From Rugosimonospora africana (GTDB lineage: Bacteria > Actinomycetota > Actinomycetes > Mycobacteriales > Micromonosporaceae): a stretch of DNA of 64,000 nucleotides. Within the stretch, counting starts at the first letter, position 1; each line of letters begins with the position of its first letter. A program made the translations under genes and the position numbers. The DNA lies in NCBI RefSeq assembly GCF_016862975.1, contig NZ_BONZ01000003.1:95916-159915 (forward strand). Reading direction: 5' to 3'. The notes beneath the pieces are model-generated. The model worked only from the letters and a program-made list of their open reading frames with translations, did no database searches and had not been told where the DNA came from. Below are positions 17,594-27,211 of the stretch, one piece after another.

Positions 17594-18177
17594 GCTTTCC
17601 GACCTTTCTGGCTCGGCGCGCCTGACGCCGCGCGGAGACCCGGAACGTCGTCCTCCAGGCGCAGCAACATCCGGCTGTTACCCAAGGTGTTGGGCTTCAC
17701 CCGTTCCAGGCCGAGGAACTCCGCGACCCCCTCGTCGTACGAGCGCAGCAGTTCCTCGTACACGCGGGGCGGCACCGGGGCGCCGTCGATCTCGACGAAA
17801 CCGAACGAGGCGAAGAACTCGGTCTCGAACGTCAGGCAGAACACCCGCGCCACGCCCAGCTCCCGGGCCGTCGCGAGCAACTCGGCGACGATCCGGTGCC
17901 CGATCTTCCGGCCCCGCCACGCGGGATCCACGGCCACCGTGCGGACCTCGGCGAGGTCCTCCCACATCACGTGCAGCGCGCCGCAGCCGACGACCTTCCC
18001 GGCCGCCCGCGCCACCCAGAACTCCTGGACGTCCTCGTAGAGCGCCACCGTCGCCTTGGACAGCAGCCGGCGCTCATTGGAATACGTGTCGACGAGGCGC
18101 CGGATCGCCCGGACGTCGCCGGTACGCGCCCGGCCGACGGTGATCTCGTCCGACCCGCTCGGTTCCGCTGAACTCAC
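17590..18177 (-). CDS. GNAT N-acetyltransferase, ArgA-like amino-acid N-acetyltransferase
   Basis: A 195-residue single GNAT domain. The acetyl-CoA loop is AVDPAWRGRKIGHRIV and the C-terminal part has CLTFETEFFASFGFVEID. These features are close to the short, kinase-less glutamate N-acetyltransferases of actinobacteria (Rv2747 type) that start arginine biosynthesis; the NSRMLLRLED tail agrees. GTG 18177 overlaps the DUF501 stop as GTGA, so it is co-translated with cell-division and polyphosphate genes, an unusual place for an arginine gene. Its last 18 codons lie in a copy of the ~50 bp palindromic repeat (17599-17644). A general GNAT of other specificity cannot be excluded. Confidence 0.7.
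   Translation of the reverse strand: MSSAEPSGSDEITVGRARTGDVRAIRRLVDTYSNERRLLSKATVALYEDVQEFWVARAAGKVVGCGALHVMWEDLAEVRTVAVDPAWRGRKIGHRIVAELLATARELGVARVFCLTFETEFFASFGFVEIDGAPVPPRVYEELLRSYDEGVAEFLGLERVKPNTLGNSRMLLRLEDDVPGLRAASGAPSQKGRKA
17599..17644. repeat. ~50-bp dispersed palindromic repeat, copy E
   Basis: Contains TCTGGCTCGGCGCG and then ACGCCGCGCGG.GACCC, the reverse complement of the arrangement at 35970-36022. It lies inside the 3' end of the GNAT gene and supplies its C-terminal residues. Confidence 0.7.
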
Positions 18178-18668
18178 ACGCACCGGCCCGCGGTCCACCA
18201 CGGCTCGACCAGCTCGCGTACCTCGTCGCCGAACGGGTTCACGCCCGGACCGGCTGCCAGCGCGTGCCCCAGGTGCACGTGCAGGCACTTGACCCGTCCC
18301 GGCATCCCGCCGGCCGACACCCCGGCGATCTCCGGTACCTCGCCGATCGCCTCGCGCTGCGCCAGGTAGTCCTCGTGCACGCCCCGGTACGCGGCGGCCA
18401 GCTCCGGATCCGTGGACAGCCTCTCGGTCATCTGCTTCATCAGCCCGGCCGACTCCAGCCGGCTGCACGCCTGCACGGCTCGGGGGCAGGTCAGGTAGTA
18501 CAACGTCGGGAACGGCGTGCCGTCCGCGAGGCGCGGCGTCGTCTGCACGACGTCCGGCAGGCCGCACGGGCACCGGTGCGCCACCGCCCGGGTGCCGCGG
18601 GGCGTGCGCCCGAGCTGGTCCTGTACCGCCTCGATGTCCCCGGGCCCCAACGGCTCGGTCGGGCTCAC
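18174..18668 (-). CDS. DUF501 domain-containing protein
   Basis: A 164-residue protein of the DUF501 family (Rv1025 type). Conserved cysteines occur in HRCPCGLPDVVQT and YYLTCPRAV, spaced like metal ligands, and VKCLHVHLGHALA carries two histidines and a further cysteine. The family is almost always encoded between the DivIC/FtsB-like gene and ppx; its function is unknown. GTG 18668 overlaps the ftsB stop as GTGA, and the stop overlaps the GNAT start, so translation is coupled along the unit. Confidence 0.82.
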   Translation of the reverse strand: MSPTEPLGPGDIEAVQDQLGRTPRGTRAVAHRCPCGLPDVVQTTPRLADGTPFPTLYYLTCPRAVQACSRLESAGLMKQMTERLSTDPELAAAYRGVHEDYLAQREAIGEVPEIAGVSAGGMPGRVKCLHVHLGHALAAGPGVNPFGDEVRELVEPWWTAGRCV

Positions 18669-19321
18669 GGCGCGGTCCGGGGCTTGTCCGCGGCCTGAAC
18701 GCTCGACCACAGCTGCCCATACCACGGCCCGGTGTTCTTTGCCTTGCCGGCATTGGGATCGGTGGACGTGGACGCGGTCGAACCGGGCCGCGACACCATG
18801 AAGACCGTGTCGCCCGGCATCGCCATCTGAAGCCTTTCGCGTGCCTGGGTGCGGATGTAGGTCGGATCCTTCCACCGCTGCGACTCGTCGGTCAGCTCGC
18901 CGATGCGCCGGCGCTGGGCGGCCTGGTTGGCCTCCAGAGTGGAGATCTGCGCCTGTTGGTTCAGGTAGATGCGCACCGGGTAGGCGTAGGCCAGCAGCAG
19001 CGCGCCGAGTACCAACGCCAGGACGGTCGCCCGGCCGGTGAGCCGGTGCGGCTGCGGTGCCCGGGTGCGCCGGGCGGCGCCACCGGCTGCGGCGCGGCGG
19101 GCGCTGGCCGGACGGGACGCGGAGCGCGCCGGGTCGGTGGCGGCGGAGCGGGTGGGGACCGCCCGTACCCGGTCGGCGGAGCGGAGCGGCGTGGCCCGGT
19201 TCGAGCCGGCGCGGCCGAGGCTCGTGCGGGTGGCCGCGCCCCGGGTGGCCCGGGGGGAGCCGGTGCCCCGGCCGCGCCGGCTAGGACCGCCTCGGCCTGG
19301 GGTGCGACGTGGCTGCGTCAT
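18665..19321 (-). CDS. septum formation initiator (FtsB/DivIC-like)
   Basis: A 218-residue single-pass membrane protein of the divisome. Residues 1-92 are basic, rich in Arg/Pro/Gly and probably disordered. A transmembrane helix is at about 97-117 (VLALVLGALLLAYAYPV), followed by a coiled coil (QQAQISTLEANQAAQRRRIG) and the conserved RWKDPTYIRTQARERLQMAMPGDTVF in parts. Homologues stabilise the FtsL-FtsQ complex at the septum. The gene follows eno, as in other actinobacteria (Rv1024). Confidence 0.85.
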   Translation of the reverse strand: MTQPRRTPGRGGPSRRGRGTGSPRATRGAATRTSLGRAGSNRATPLRSADRVRAVPTRSAATDPARSASRPASARRAAAGGAARRTRAPQPHRLTGRATVLALVLGALLLAYAYPVRIYLNQQAQISTLEANQAAQRRRIGELTDESQRWKDPTYIRTQARERLQMAMPGDTVFMVSRPGSTASTSTDPNAGKAKNTGPWYGQLWSSVQAADKPRTAP

Positions 19322-19382
19322 GCTTGCCCTCCCCCCGTTGTCAACGCCACCGCGGGGGCGCGGGCGGTCGACGGATCGGGTC

Positions 19383-19411
19383 GGGGCCAGACAACCTCGG
19401 TTGTCCGGCCC
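19383..19411 (-). terminator. putative terminator after eno
   Basis: A 13-bp stem with one mismatch: GGGGCCAGACAACC-type left arm, a loop of two to four bases, and GGTTGTCCGGCCC-type right arm. It lies 70 bases past the eno stop and before the ftsB start, so ftsB needs either read-through or its own promoter. Confidence 0.55.
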
Positions 19412-19482
19412 GGCCCCGCCGCTTCGCCGCGCCCCGCGCGATCGGACGCACTACCGGCCGGCTGTCGCCGGGCCGGTGACGA

Positions 19483-20853
<1,371 letters not shown>

Positions 20854-20981
20854 CTATCGAGCAGGGATAAGGGCCGGAGCACCGCCTCCCGGACCCGAGA
20901 CCCGGGGCGATTTTCGGTATAAAACGACCCAGATTGTGAATAGAGTTGCCGCGCGGCCAGATCAGCGGGAAGGCTGAGGAC

Positions 20982-21704
20982 ATGCGTCTTGCGCCGCGGT
21001 CGATCCGCGCCCGACGTACCCTCGCCGTTGCCATGTCCGCGCTGGTCACCGCCGCGGTCGGGGGATCGGCCGGCTGCGACACCGTCGCCGGTGGTCAGCA
21101 GCTGAGCGGCCGGGCCCAGCTGGTGGACGACCTCGCCAGCCGGATGTCCAGCGCCGGCTCGCTGACCTACACCGCGACCTACTCGCTGCCACACGGCACC
21201 AGCGCCACCATCGCCCAGGCCCAGGACCCGAGCCGGGTCGCCTACACCTATCCGGGCGGCGAGCTCGTGCTCACCCCGGACCAGACCGCGGACTGCCGCT
21301 CCTCGGGCGGCGCCACGACCTGCACGCTGACCCCGCCGCCATCGCCGCCCGGCAACCCGACCAGCGCGCTGCTGTCCCAGATCGGCGGCCGGGGCCTGCT
21401 CGCCCCGACGGTCGTGATCGACCTGCTCAGCGCGGTCGCCGTGGACGGCGGGACGGTGGTCTCCCAGCACGACACCACGCTGTCCGGCGAGCACGCCACC
21501 TGCCTCGACGTGACCGGCCTGAGCAACGCGCCGGCCACCAGCTTCTCCGCCTGCGTGACGACCGAGGGGATGCTGGGCAGCTTCACCGGTACGGTCGACG
21601 GCAACCCGATCGACCTGACTCTGGACGACTACCGGCCCACCGTCGCCCTGGACGCGTTCGCCCTGCCGGGCGGCGCGACGATCGCCGACAAGCGGTCGAA
21701 GTGA
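20982..21704 (+). CDS. secreted lipoprotein, LppX/LolA-like
   Basis: A 240-residue lipoprotein. The N-terminus has several arginines, a hydrophobic core (LAVAMSALVTAAVGG) and a lipobox ending SAGC, so the mature protein starts with a lipidated cysteine near residue 32. The mature part is predicted beta-rich, with four further cysteines that could form two disulphides (DCRSSGGATTC; ATCLDV ... SACVTT). The layout resembles actinobacterial LppX/LprG-type lipid carriers, but similarity is only of general pattern. ATG 20982 has GGAAGG upstream. It is divergent from eno with a 215-base promoter region between them. Confidence 0.55.
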   Translation: MRLAPRSIRARRTLAVAMSALVTAAVGGSAGCDTVAGGQQLSGRAQLVDDLASRMSSAGSLTYTATYSLPHGTSATIAQAQDPSRVAYTYPGGELVLTPDQTADCRSSGGATTCTLTPPPSPPGNPTSALLSQIGGRGLLAPTVVIDLLSAVAVDGGTVVSQHDTTLSGEHATCLDVTGLSNAPATSFSACVTTEGMLGSFTGTVDGNPIDLTLDDYRPTVALDAFALPGGATIADKRSK

Positions 21705-21787
21705 GCCGCCGGGCCGGTCGCTGTGAGCCCGGGCCGGTCGACGTGACCCGCCGGGACCGGTCGACGTGAGCCGTCAGGACCGGTCCA
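21701..21787. repeat. tandem array of four 20-23-bp repeats
   Basis: Copies start at 21701, 21723, 21743 and 21766, each GTGA(G/C)CC..(C)GGG(C/A)CCGGTCGAC with small changes. The first copy includes the TGA stop of the lipoprotein gene and the last overlaps the stop of the convergent gene, so the array occupies exactly the junction of two convergent genes. Confidence 0.8.
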
Positions 21788-22544
21788 GGGACAGCTGCGA
21801 CAGGCCGCCGACCGCGTCCAGCTCGTACCGGTCCCTCGCCTGATCCCAGCCGGCGGCCGGGTACACGGTGTTTCCGGAGACACCGGCGTGCACGGTGCCG
21901 TCGATGGTCGCCTGCCCGGCGCCGCCGGCGACCCGTACCTGGACCGGTACGGCCGCCGGGGCGTGCACGGTGAACTCGGACGCCCCGCCACCCTCCCGTA
22001 CCGTGACCGTGCCTCTCGGCCTGGGCAGCCACAGCTCGACGCTGGACACGCCGCTGGCGATGTCGACTCCGGAAACCGGGCCGCCGCGCAGGTCGAGTCG
22101 GGCCTCATCGGCCCCGCCGGCGAGCCGGAACCGCCAGGTCGCCCGCGAGCTGAGCAGGATCTCGACGCTGGCCGGGCCGCCACCCGAGCCGTCGTCCGAG
22201 GCACCCAGCCCGACGAGTACCGAACCGTCCTGGTCGGTCACCCGGGGTACCGTGCCGGAACCGGCCGGCGTACCGATCCGGTACAGCCGGTCGCCGAGGT
22301 CCCGGACCCGTACCGTCACCAGCCCGACCCCCGACGTCAGGTCGAGCCGGGCGTCGTCGCGGCCGGCCAGCGGCGCCGAAACGGTGTGCTCCGGCCCGTT
22401 CCCGTGCCGCACGGTGAGGCTCACCGCGGCCACCAGCAGGGCGATGAGCAGGAGGGCGACCAGGATCACCAGGCCGATGTAGATGGGCCGGCAGTCCGGA
22501 GCGGCGACCGGCCCCTCGGGTGGGGCGGACGTGTCAACGGCCAT
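21774..22544 (-). CDS. single-pass membrane protein with beta-repeat ectodomain
   Basis: A 256-residue protein with a cytoplasmic N-terminus of about 24 residues and one transmembrane helix at about 26-50 (GLVILVALLLIALLVAAV). The outer region is made of short beta strands separated by Gly/Asp turns (ARLDLTSGVGLVTVRVRDL, then ARLDLRGGPVSGVDIASGVS). The pattern resembles DUF4097/DUF2807-type beta-helical ectodomains. No enzyme motif is visible. ATG 22544 precedes the helix. It is divergent from the YtxH-like gene. Confidence 0.5.
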   Translation of the reverse strand: MAVDTSAPPEGPVAAPDCRPIYIGLVILVALLLIALLVAAVSLTVRHGNGPEHTVSAPLAGRDDARLDLTSGVGLVTVRVRDLGDRLYRIGTPAGSGTVPRVTDQDGSVLVGLGASDDGSGGGPASVEILLSSRATWRFRLAGGADEARLDLRGGPVSGVDIASGVSSVELWLPRPRGTVTVREGGGASEFTVHAPAAVPVQVRVAGGAGQATIDGTVHAGVSGNTVYPAAGWDQARDRYELDAVGGLSQLSLDRS

Positions 22545-22679
22545 GGCCGCACCGGTACCCCGGCGGGCCCGAACGGCAAACTCCTCCCGTTTGCCGCGAC
22601 CGGAGTGCGGGCACTCCTTCGGACAACAGGCGAACGAGACGACTGCGGTCGGCAGGCTGACGTGCTGGAGGTGTCCCTG

Positions 22680-23114
22680 ATGGGCAACGGGTGGAGTGGA
22701 CGGACCCGGGAAGCGGAGCGGGTCGCGGGACAGGCGTTCCACGAGTTGGTCGCGGCAGTCGAGGCCGGCGGTAACGGGGCGCGGTCGCTGGCCCGGCGCG
22801 GTGCCGACCTGGCCGAGGAGGCGAGCGACCGGCTCAACTCGGCGGGCGACCGGATCAGCTCGGCGAGCGACCGCGTCGGCTCGGCGATGGGCGAGAGCCG
22901 GCGGCGCGCCAGTAGCGCGATGGACGCGCTGGCCGGCCGCCGGGCGCCGATCCAGTGGGAGTGGATCTTCGCTGGAGCGGCGACCGGCATGGTGATCGGC
23001 TGGCTGATCGCGCGGTTGACCCGGCGCGCGGCTGAGGAGGCGTTCGTACTGGAGGACTCCGACGCGGTGATCGCCGACCCAGTCGCCGCCGAGGAGAGCA
23101 AGGGCATGGCCTGA
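22680..23114 (+). CDS. small membrane protein with heptad-rich N-terminus (YtxH-like)
   Basis: A 144-residue protein. Residues 10-85 are helical with repeated RLNSAGDRISSASDRVGSA units, followed by one transmembrane helix at about 98-118 (WIFAGAATGMVIGWLIARL) and a short acidic tail. The general layout resembles YtxH-type envelope proteins, in which membrane anchor and amphipathic helices are combined. ATG 22680 has GGAGG eight bases upstream. Function unknown. Confidence 0.55.
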   Translation: MGNGWSGRTREAERVAGQAFHELVAAVEAGGNGARSLARRGADLAEEASDRLNSAGDRISSASDRVGSAMGESRRRASSAMDALAGRRAPIQWEWIFAGAATGMVIGWLIARLTRRAAEEAFVLEDSDAVIADPVAAEESKGMA

Positions 23115-23129
23115 CCGCGCCCGGGCGGG

Positions 23130-24749
23130 TCAGACGCCCAGCAGCGTCCGCAGGTGCCGGGGCGCGAGCGAGCCGTGCGCGAGCATGCGGTCGTGCCAGT
23201 CGCGCACCGGTACCTCGGACGGCCGGGCGCGGCCGATCCCGGCCACCTCGACGTACCCGACGAAGTACGTCGACAGCTGGGTCGAGGTGAGCAGCGCCCG
23301 CCGCCACTTGCCGGCCGCCTCGCCCTCCTCCTGGAACCCGCGCCCGGTCATCAGCGCCATGGCGTCCGCCTCGGTCAACCCCTCGCAGTGCACCAGCTGG
23401 TCGATGACCGCGTTGAGCGCGCAGCGCAACTGCATCTTGAGCTGCTGGAGCCGGACCGGTACGCCGCCGAAGCCGTAGTCCGCCATCAGCTCCTCGGTGT
23501 AGACCGCCCAGCCCTCGACGAACGGACCGGACCAGCCCAGCGACCGGACCCTGGTCGACCCCCGGTACCGGCGCGCGTGCGCCAGCTGGAGGAAGTGGCC
23601 CGGCATCGCCTCGTGCACGGTCAGGTTGCGGACCATGTGGTCGTTGTACTCGCGGTAGAACGACGTGATCCGCTCCGGCGACCAGTCGCTGGGCGTCGGC
23701 GAGATGCAGTAGAACGTGGGCACCTCGGAGGTCTCCAGCGCGCCGGGCGGGTCGCAGTATGCCACCGCGACGCCCCGGGCGAACTCCGGCATCTCCTGGA
23801 TCACGCACGGGTCGTCGATCAGCGACACCAGCTCGTTGGCACGCACGAACTCGGTCGCCTCGTCGAGGCTGCGCTTCGCCAGGTCCACGATGGACGTGTT
23901 GTCCGGATGCTCCTCGGCCAGCCGGTCGAGAGCCGCGCGTACCGTCTCGTCGGTCTCCGGGCCCCCGACCATCCGGGCGGAGACCTCCCGTAGCTGCTCG
24001 CTGACCCGGTCGAGGGTGTCCTGCGCCCGGGACAGCACCTCGGCCGCGGTCAGGCCGGTGTCCAGGGTGTGCCACAGCCGGGCCTCCCAGAGCCGCCGCC
24101 CCAGCCTCGGGTCGCGGCCGGCGCCGCCGTCGGCGAGCTGGGTACCGAGCCAGCCGCCGAACTCGTCCAGCGCGGTACGGGCCCGCTGCGCTGCCGGTTC
24201 GACCCGGCCGGCCAGCGCCGGCTCCTCGGCCAGCAGCCGGGGCACCTCGCTGGCGATGAGCCCGGCGGTGCCGGCGAACTGGCCCTGCGCCGTCTCCAGG
24301 TGTACGCGCGGGCAGTCCACCAGGGTGGCCCGCGCGGTGGCCAGCGCGTCCGGAATGGCCTCCAGCCGCTGGGCGAGGCTCTCCAGCCGCTGCGCGACCG
24401 GCGCGTACGGCCGGGAGATCAGCGAGTGCAGGAGCACGCCGGGATTGTGTGCCAGCGGGTTCCACTCGTGCTCACGCACCTCGGTGAGATCGAACAGCAG
24501 CCGGTCCACCAACGACATCAGGACCTCGTGGTCCACCCGCCCCTCGGCGTCGAGGGTGTCCTCGTCCACCTGAGACAGCGCGGCGGACGCCTCGCGCAGC
24601 ATCGCCACGTCCCGCGCGACGCCGTCGGCGGAGAAGTCCGGCAACCGGCCGTCGAACCGGTGATCCCCCGCGTCGGTCGCCAGTTCGGGGTTGGCTTCCA
24701 GGACCGCCTCTACCACGCGCTCCGCGATGGTCACAAAGTCGTCGGACAT
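23130..24749 (-). CDS. DUF885 family protein (putative metallo-hydrolase)
   Basis: A 539-residue soluble protein of the DUF885 family. The conserved VHEAMPGHFLQLAHA carries an HExxxGH pattern, which marks a probable zinc peptidase-like site, supported by a downstream glutamate in the FVEGWAVYTEELM helix. The all-helical layout is like M32/M2-type carboxypeptidases. Substrate unknown; no signal peptide, so it acts in the cytoplasm. The gene converges with the YtxH-like gene, and the MocR regulator is encoded nine bases upstream on the same strand. Confidence 0.75.
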   Translation of the reverse strand: MSDDFVTIAERVVEAVLEANPELATDAGDHRFDGRLPDFSADGVARDVAMLREASAALSQVDEDTLDAEGRVDHEVLMSLVDRLLFDLTEVREHEWNPLAHNPGVLLHSLISRPYAPVAQRLESLAQRLEAIPDALATARATLVDCPRVHLETAQGQFAGTAGLIASEVPRLLAEEPALAGRVEPAAQRARTALDEFGGWLGTQLADGGAGRDPRLGRRLWEARLWHTLDTGLTAAEVLSRAQDTLDRVSEQLREVSARMVGGPETDETVRAALDRLAEEHPDNTSIVDLAKRSLDEATEFVRANELVSLIDDPCVIQEMPEFARGVAVAYCDPPGALETSEVPTFYCISPTPSDWSPERITSFYREYNDHMVRNLTVHEAMPGHFLQLAHARRYRGSTRVRSLGWSGPFVEGWAVYTEELMADYGFGGVPVRLQQLKMQLRCALNAVIDQLVHCEGLTEADAMALMTGRGFQEEGEAAGKWRRALLTSTQLSTYFVGYVEVAGIGRARPSEVPVRDWHDRMLAHGSLAPRHLRTLLGV

Positions 24750-24758
24750 CCCAGCAAC

Positions 24759-26108
24759 CTACCCGAGCAGCCTGCCGACCGAGGCGATGGCATCCCGCAG
24801 CCGGTCGGGCGGCAGCGCCGCGTACCCGATGGCGAGCCCCGGCGGTCCGGGCGCGCTGATCCGGGTGGTGGACAGTGCCAGCGCCCCGATACCCAGCGCC
24901 GCGGCCCGCCCGGCGAGCGCCACGTCGTCCACGCCGGGCGGCAGGGTGACCAGCAGGTGCATGCCGGCCGCCACGCCGGCGACCGTCGCCCCGGGAAGGT
25001 GCTCGGCGATCGCCGCGACCGCGACGTCACGGCGCAGCCGGTACAGCCGGCGCACGGTACGCAGGTGCCGCTCGTACCCGCCGGTCGCCAGGAGTTCGGC
25101 GAACGCGAGCTGTTCCAGCACCGGTCCGCCGTTGTCCGCCGCCGACTTGGCGACGGCCAGCTCCGCCATCAGCCGGGGCGGTCCGGCCAGCCACCCCAGC
25201 CGAAGGGCCGGGGCCAGCGCCTTGCTCACCGAGCCGATGTGCGCCACCGATCCGGTGGCCATCCCCTGGAGGCTGCCGACCGGATCGCGGTCGTAGCGGA
25301 ACTCCGCGTCGTAGTCGTCCTCCACGATCAGGCCGCCGGTGCGGGCGGCCCAGGCGACGAGCGCAGTACGCCGCTCGGGCGAGAGGACCACGCCGGTCGG
25401 GAACTGGTGTGCCGGCGTGACCACCACGGCGGCCAGCCGGGTACGGGACAGCGCGGCGACATCCAGCCCCTGGCTGTCGACCGGCACCGGTACGGGCCGC
25501 AGCCCCGCCGCGATCAGGTGCTCCCGGATCGGCGGACTGCCCGGGTCCTCCACCCCGATCCGGTCCACACCCCGGGCGCGCAGTACCGCCGCCAGCAGGG
25601 CCAGGGCCTGCGCCGCACCAGACGTGACCAGCAGCCCGGCGGGCTCCACCCGGGCCGCCCGGACCCGCACCAGGTAACCGGTCAACTCGGCGCGCAGCCG
25701 GAGCGCGCCCGCCGGATCGCCGTAGTCGAAGTCGCTGTCGGCGGCGGTGCGCAGGGCGCTCTCGTACGCGCGGCGCCAGGCCCGGCGGGGGAACTGGGCC
25801 AGGTCCGGGATGCCGGGCCGCAGCGCGACCACCGGTGCCGGTCGCGCCGGTGCCCGAGGGACGGGCGGCTGCGCGGCACCGGTGGCGACGAACGTGCCCG
25901 AGCCGTGCCGGGCCACCAGCCGCCCCTCGGCCAGCAACTGCTCGTAGGCGCCGACCACCAGTCCCCGCGACACACCCAGCTCCGCCGCGAGGTCCCGAGT
26001 TGCCGGCAGGCGGGTGCCTGCGCCCAGGCTGCCGTCCGCGATCGCGGTGCGCAGCGCGGCCGCGAGCTGCTCGCCGAGCGCCGGTCGCCGGCGGTCGAGG
26101 ACGAACAA
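24759..26108 (-). CDS. MocR/PdxR family regulator (GntR HTH fused to aminotransferase fold)
   Basis: A 449-residue regulator. The N-terminal winged helix of the GntR family (residues 1-75: LGAGTRLPATRDLAAELGVS) is followed by an aminotransferase-like domain. The PLP lysine is in GSVSKALAPALRLGWL and the preceding aspartate in IVEDDYDAEFRYD. MocR proteins sense PLP or an amine and control PLP synthesis or transport. The start appears to be TTG at 26108 behind AAGGGGA, with no other start in reach. The divergent EamA exporter and the repeated AGTGGWCC sites between them suggest that it controls that transporter and itself. Confidence 0.82.
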   Translation of the reverse strand: MFVLDRRRPALGEQLAAALRTAIADGSLGAGTRLPATRDLAAELGVSRGLVVGAYEQLLAEGRLVARHGSGTFVATGAAQPPVPRAPARPAPVVALRPGIPDLAQFPRRAWRRAYESALRTAADSDFDYGDPAGALRLRAELTGYLVRVRAARVEPAGLLVTSGAAQALALLAAVLRARGVDRIGVEDPGSPPIREHLIAAGLRPVPVPVDSQGLDVAALSRTRLAAVVVTPAHQFPTGVVLSPERRTALVAWAARTGGLIVEDDYDAEFRYDRDPVGSLQGMATGSVAHIGSVSKALAPALRLGWLAGPPRLMAELAVAKSAADNGGPVLEQLAFAELLATGGYERHLRTVRRLYRLRRDVAVAAIAEHLPGATVAGVAAGMHLLVTLPPGVDDVALAGRAAALGIGALALSTTRISAPGPPGLAIGYAALPPDRLRDAIASVGRLLG

Positions 26109-26155
26109 GTGGTCCCCTTACAATGCGCGTCAGTGGACCTTCTCAGTAGACCACT
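26107..26155. promoter_or_regulatory. probable MocR/PdxR operator (three AGTGGWCC half-sites)
   Basis: AAGTGGTCC (26107-26115), AGTGGACC (26132-26139) and AGTAGACCACT (26145-26155, inverted) lie in the 68-base gap between two divergent genes. The half-site resembles the AGTGGWCTA-type motif I recall for PdxR of Corynebacterium. The first site overlaps the TTG start of the regulator, suiting autorepression. Confidence 0.55.
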
Positions 26156-26176
26156 CGGCTTCGTACCGTCGCCAGC

Positions 26177-27211
26177 ATGAGATCGACCGGAGCGGTGCTG
26201 TGCGCGACCGCGATGACCATCCTCGGCACCTCGTTCCCGGTGAGCCGGGAGTTGACCGGGTACCCGACGCTGACCAGCCAGGCTGTCCGGTACCTGATCG
26301 CCGCGGCGCTGCTGGCCGCGCTGGTACGCCGATCCGCCGGCCGGGCCCCGTACCGCCGGGAACTGCTGCGGCTCGCCGGGCTGGCGGCCACCGGGCTGGC
26401 CGCGTTCAACGTGTGCGTCCTCGCCGCGCTCCGGCACGCCGACCCGGCCGTGCTCGGCACGGTGATCGGCGGCACTCCGCTGCTGCTGGCGATCCTCGGG
26501 CCGGTGCTGGCCGGCTCGCGGGCCAGCACTTGGGCTGGACCGGTCAGGCGGCGTTCACGCCGGGGGGCTCCGGGCCGGCGCCGCCCGTCGGCACGCGTGG
26601 TGGGCTGCGGTGCCGTCGTGGTGGCCGGCATCGCGCTGGTGCAGGGCGGTGGGCACGCGAGCGCCGCCGGGCTGTGCTGGGCGCTCGGCGCGCTAGCCGG
26701 GGAGGTGCTGTTCTCCCTGCTCGCCGCGCCGCTGCTGGACGAACTGGGGCCGGTACGGGTGTCCGCGTGGGCGTGCGCCCTCGCGGTACCGCAGTTGGCG
26801 GTGGCCGCCCTGGTGACCGGTGAGTGGCACCGGCTGCGGGTGCCGACCGCGGCGGAGGGCGTCGCCCTGCTCTACCTCGCCGTCGTGCTCACCGTCGTGG
26901 CGTTCCTCTGCTGGTACGGCGGCCTGCGCCGGCTGGGCGTCGAGCGGGCCGGGATGTTCGCCGGGCTGCTCCCGGTGGCCTCACTGGCCGGTACCGCCGT
27001 GATCGATCACACCGCTCCGGCACCCGGCGCCCTGCTCGGCACTCTGGTCGTCGCGGCCGGTCTGGGTGCCGGGCTGGCGGTCGACTGGGCTGGACCGTCC
27101 GCTACGGCGACGGATCAGGCTCCGGTGCCGGTCGGACCGGTCGGCTCGGAACCCGCCGGCGCCGCACCCGTGGAGGAGGCGCGCTCCGCGGCCCGTACCC
27201 GCTCGGCGTAG
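26177..27211 (+). CDS. EamA family (DMT superfamily) transporter
   Basis: A 344-residue drug/metabolite exporter of the EamA type with ten predicted transmembrane helices in two halves. The first repeat ends with RHADPAVLGTVIGGTPLLLA and the second with the GVERAGMFAGLLPVASL segment, both typical. The loop at about residues 115-140 (SRASTWAGPVRRRSRRGAPG) is longer and more basic than usual and looks like an in-frame insertion. The last 32 codons overlap the convergent mazG gene. Control by the divergent MocR protein suggests export of an amine, amino acid or B6 vitamer. Confidence 0.75.
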   Translation: MRSTGAVLCATAMTILGTSFPVSRELTGYPTLTSQAVRYLIAAALLAALVRRSAGRAPYRRELLRLAGLAATGLAAFNVCVLAALRHADPAVLGTVIGGTPLLLAILGPVLAGSRASTWAGPVRRRSRRGAPGRRRPSARVVGCGAVVVAGIALVQGGGHASAAGLCWALGALAGEVLFSLLAAPLLDELGPVRVSAWACALAVPQLAVAALVTGEWHRLRVPTAAEGVALLYLAVVLTVVAFLCWYGGLRRLGVERAGMFAGLLPVASLAGTAVIDHTAPAPGALLGTLVVAAGLGAGLAVDWAGPSATATDQAPVPVGPVGSEPAGAAPVEEARSAARTRSA

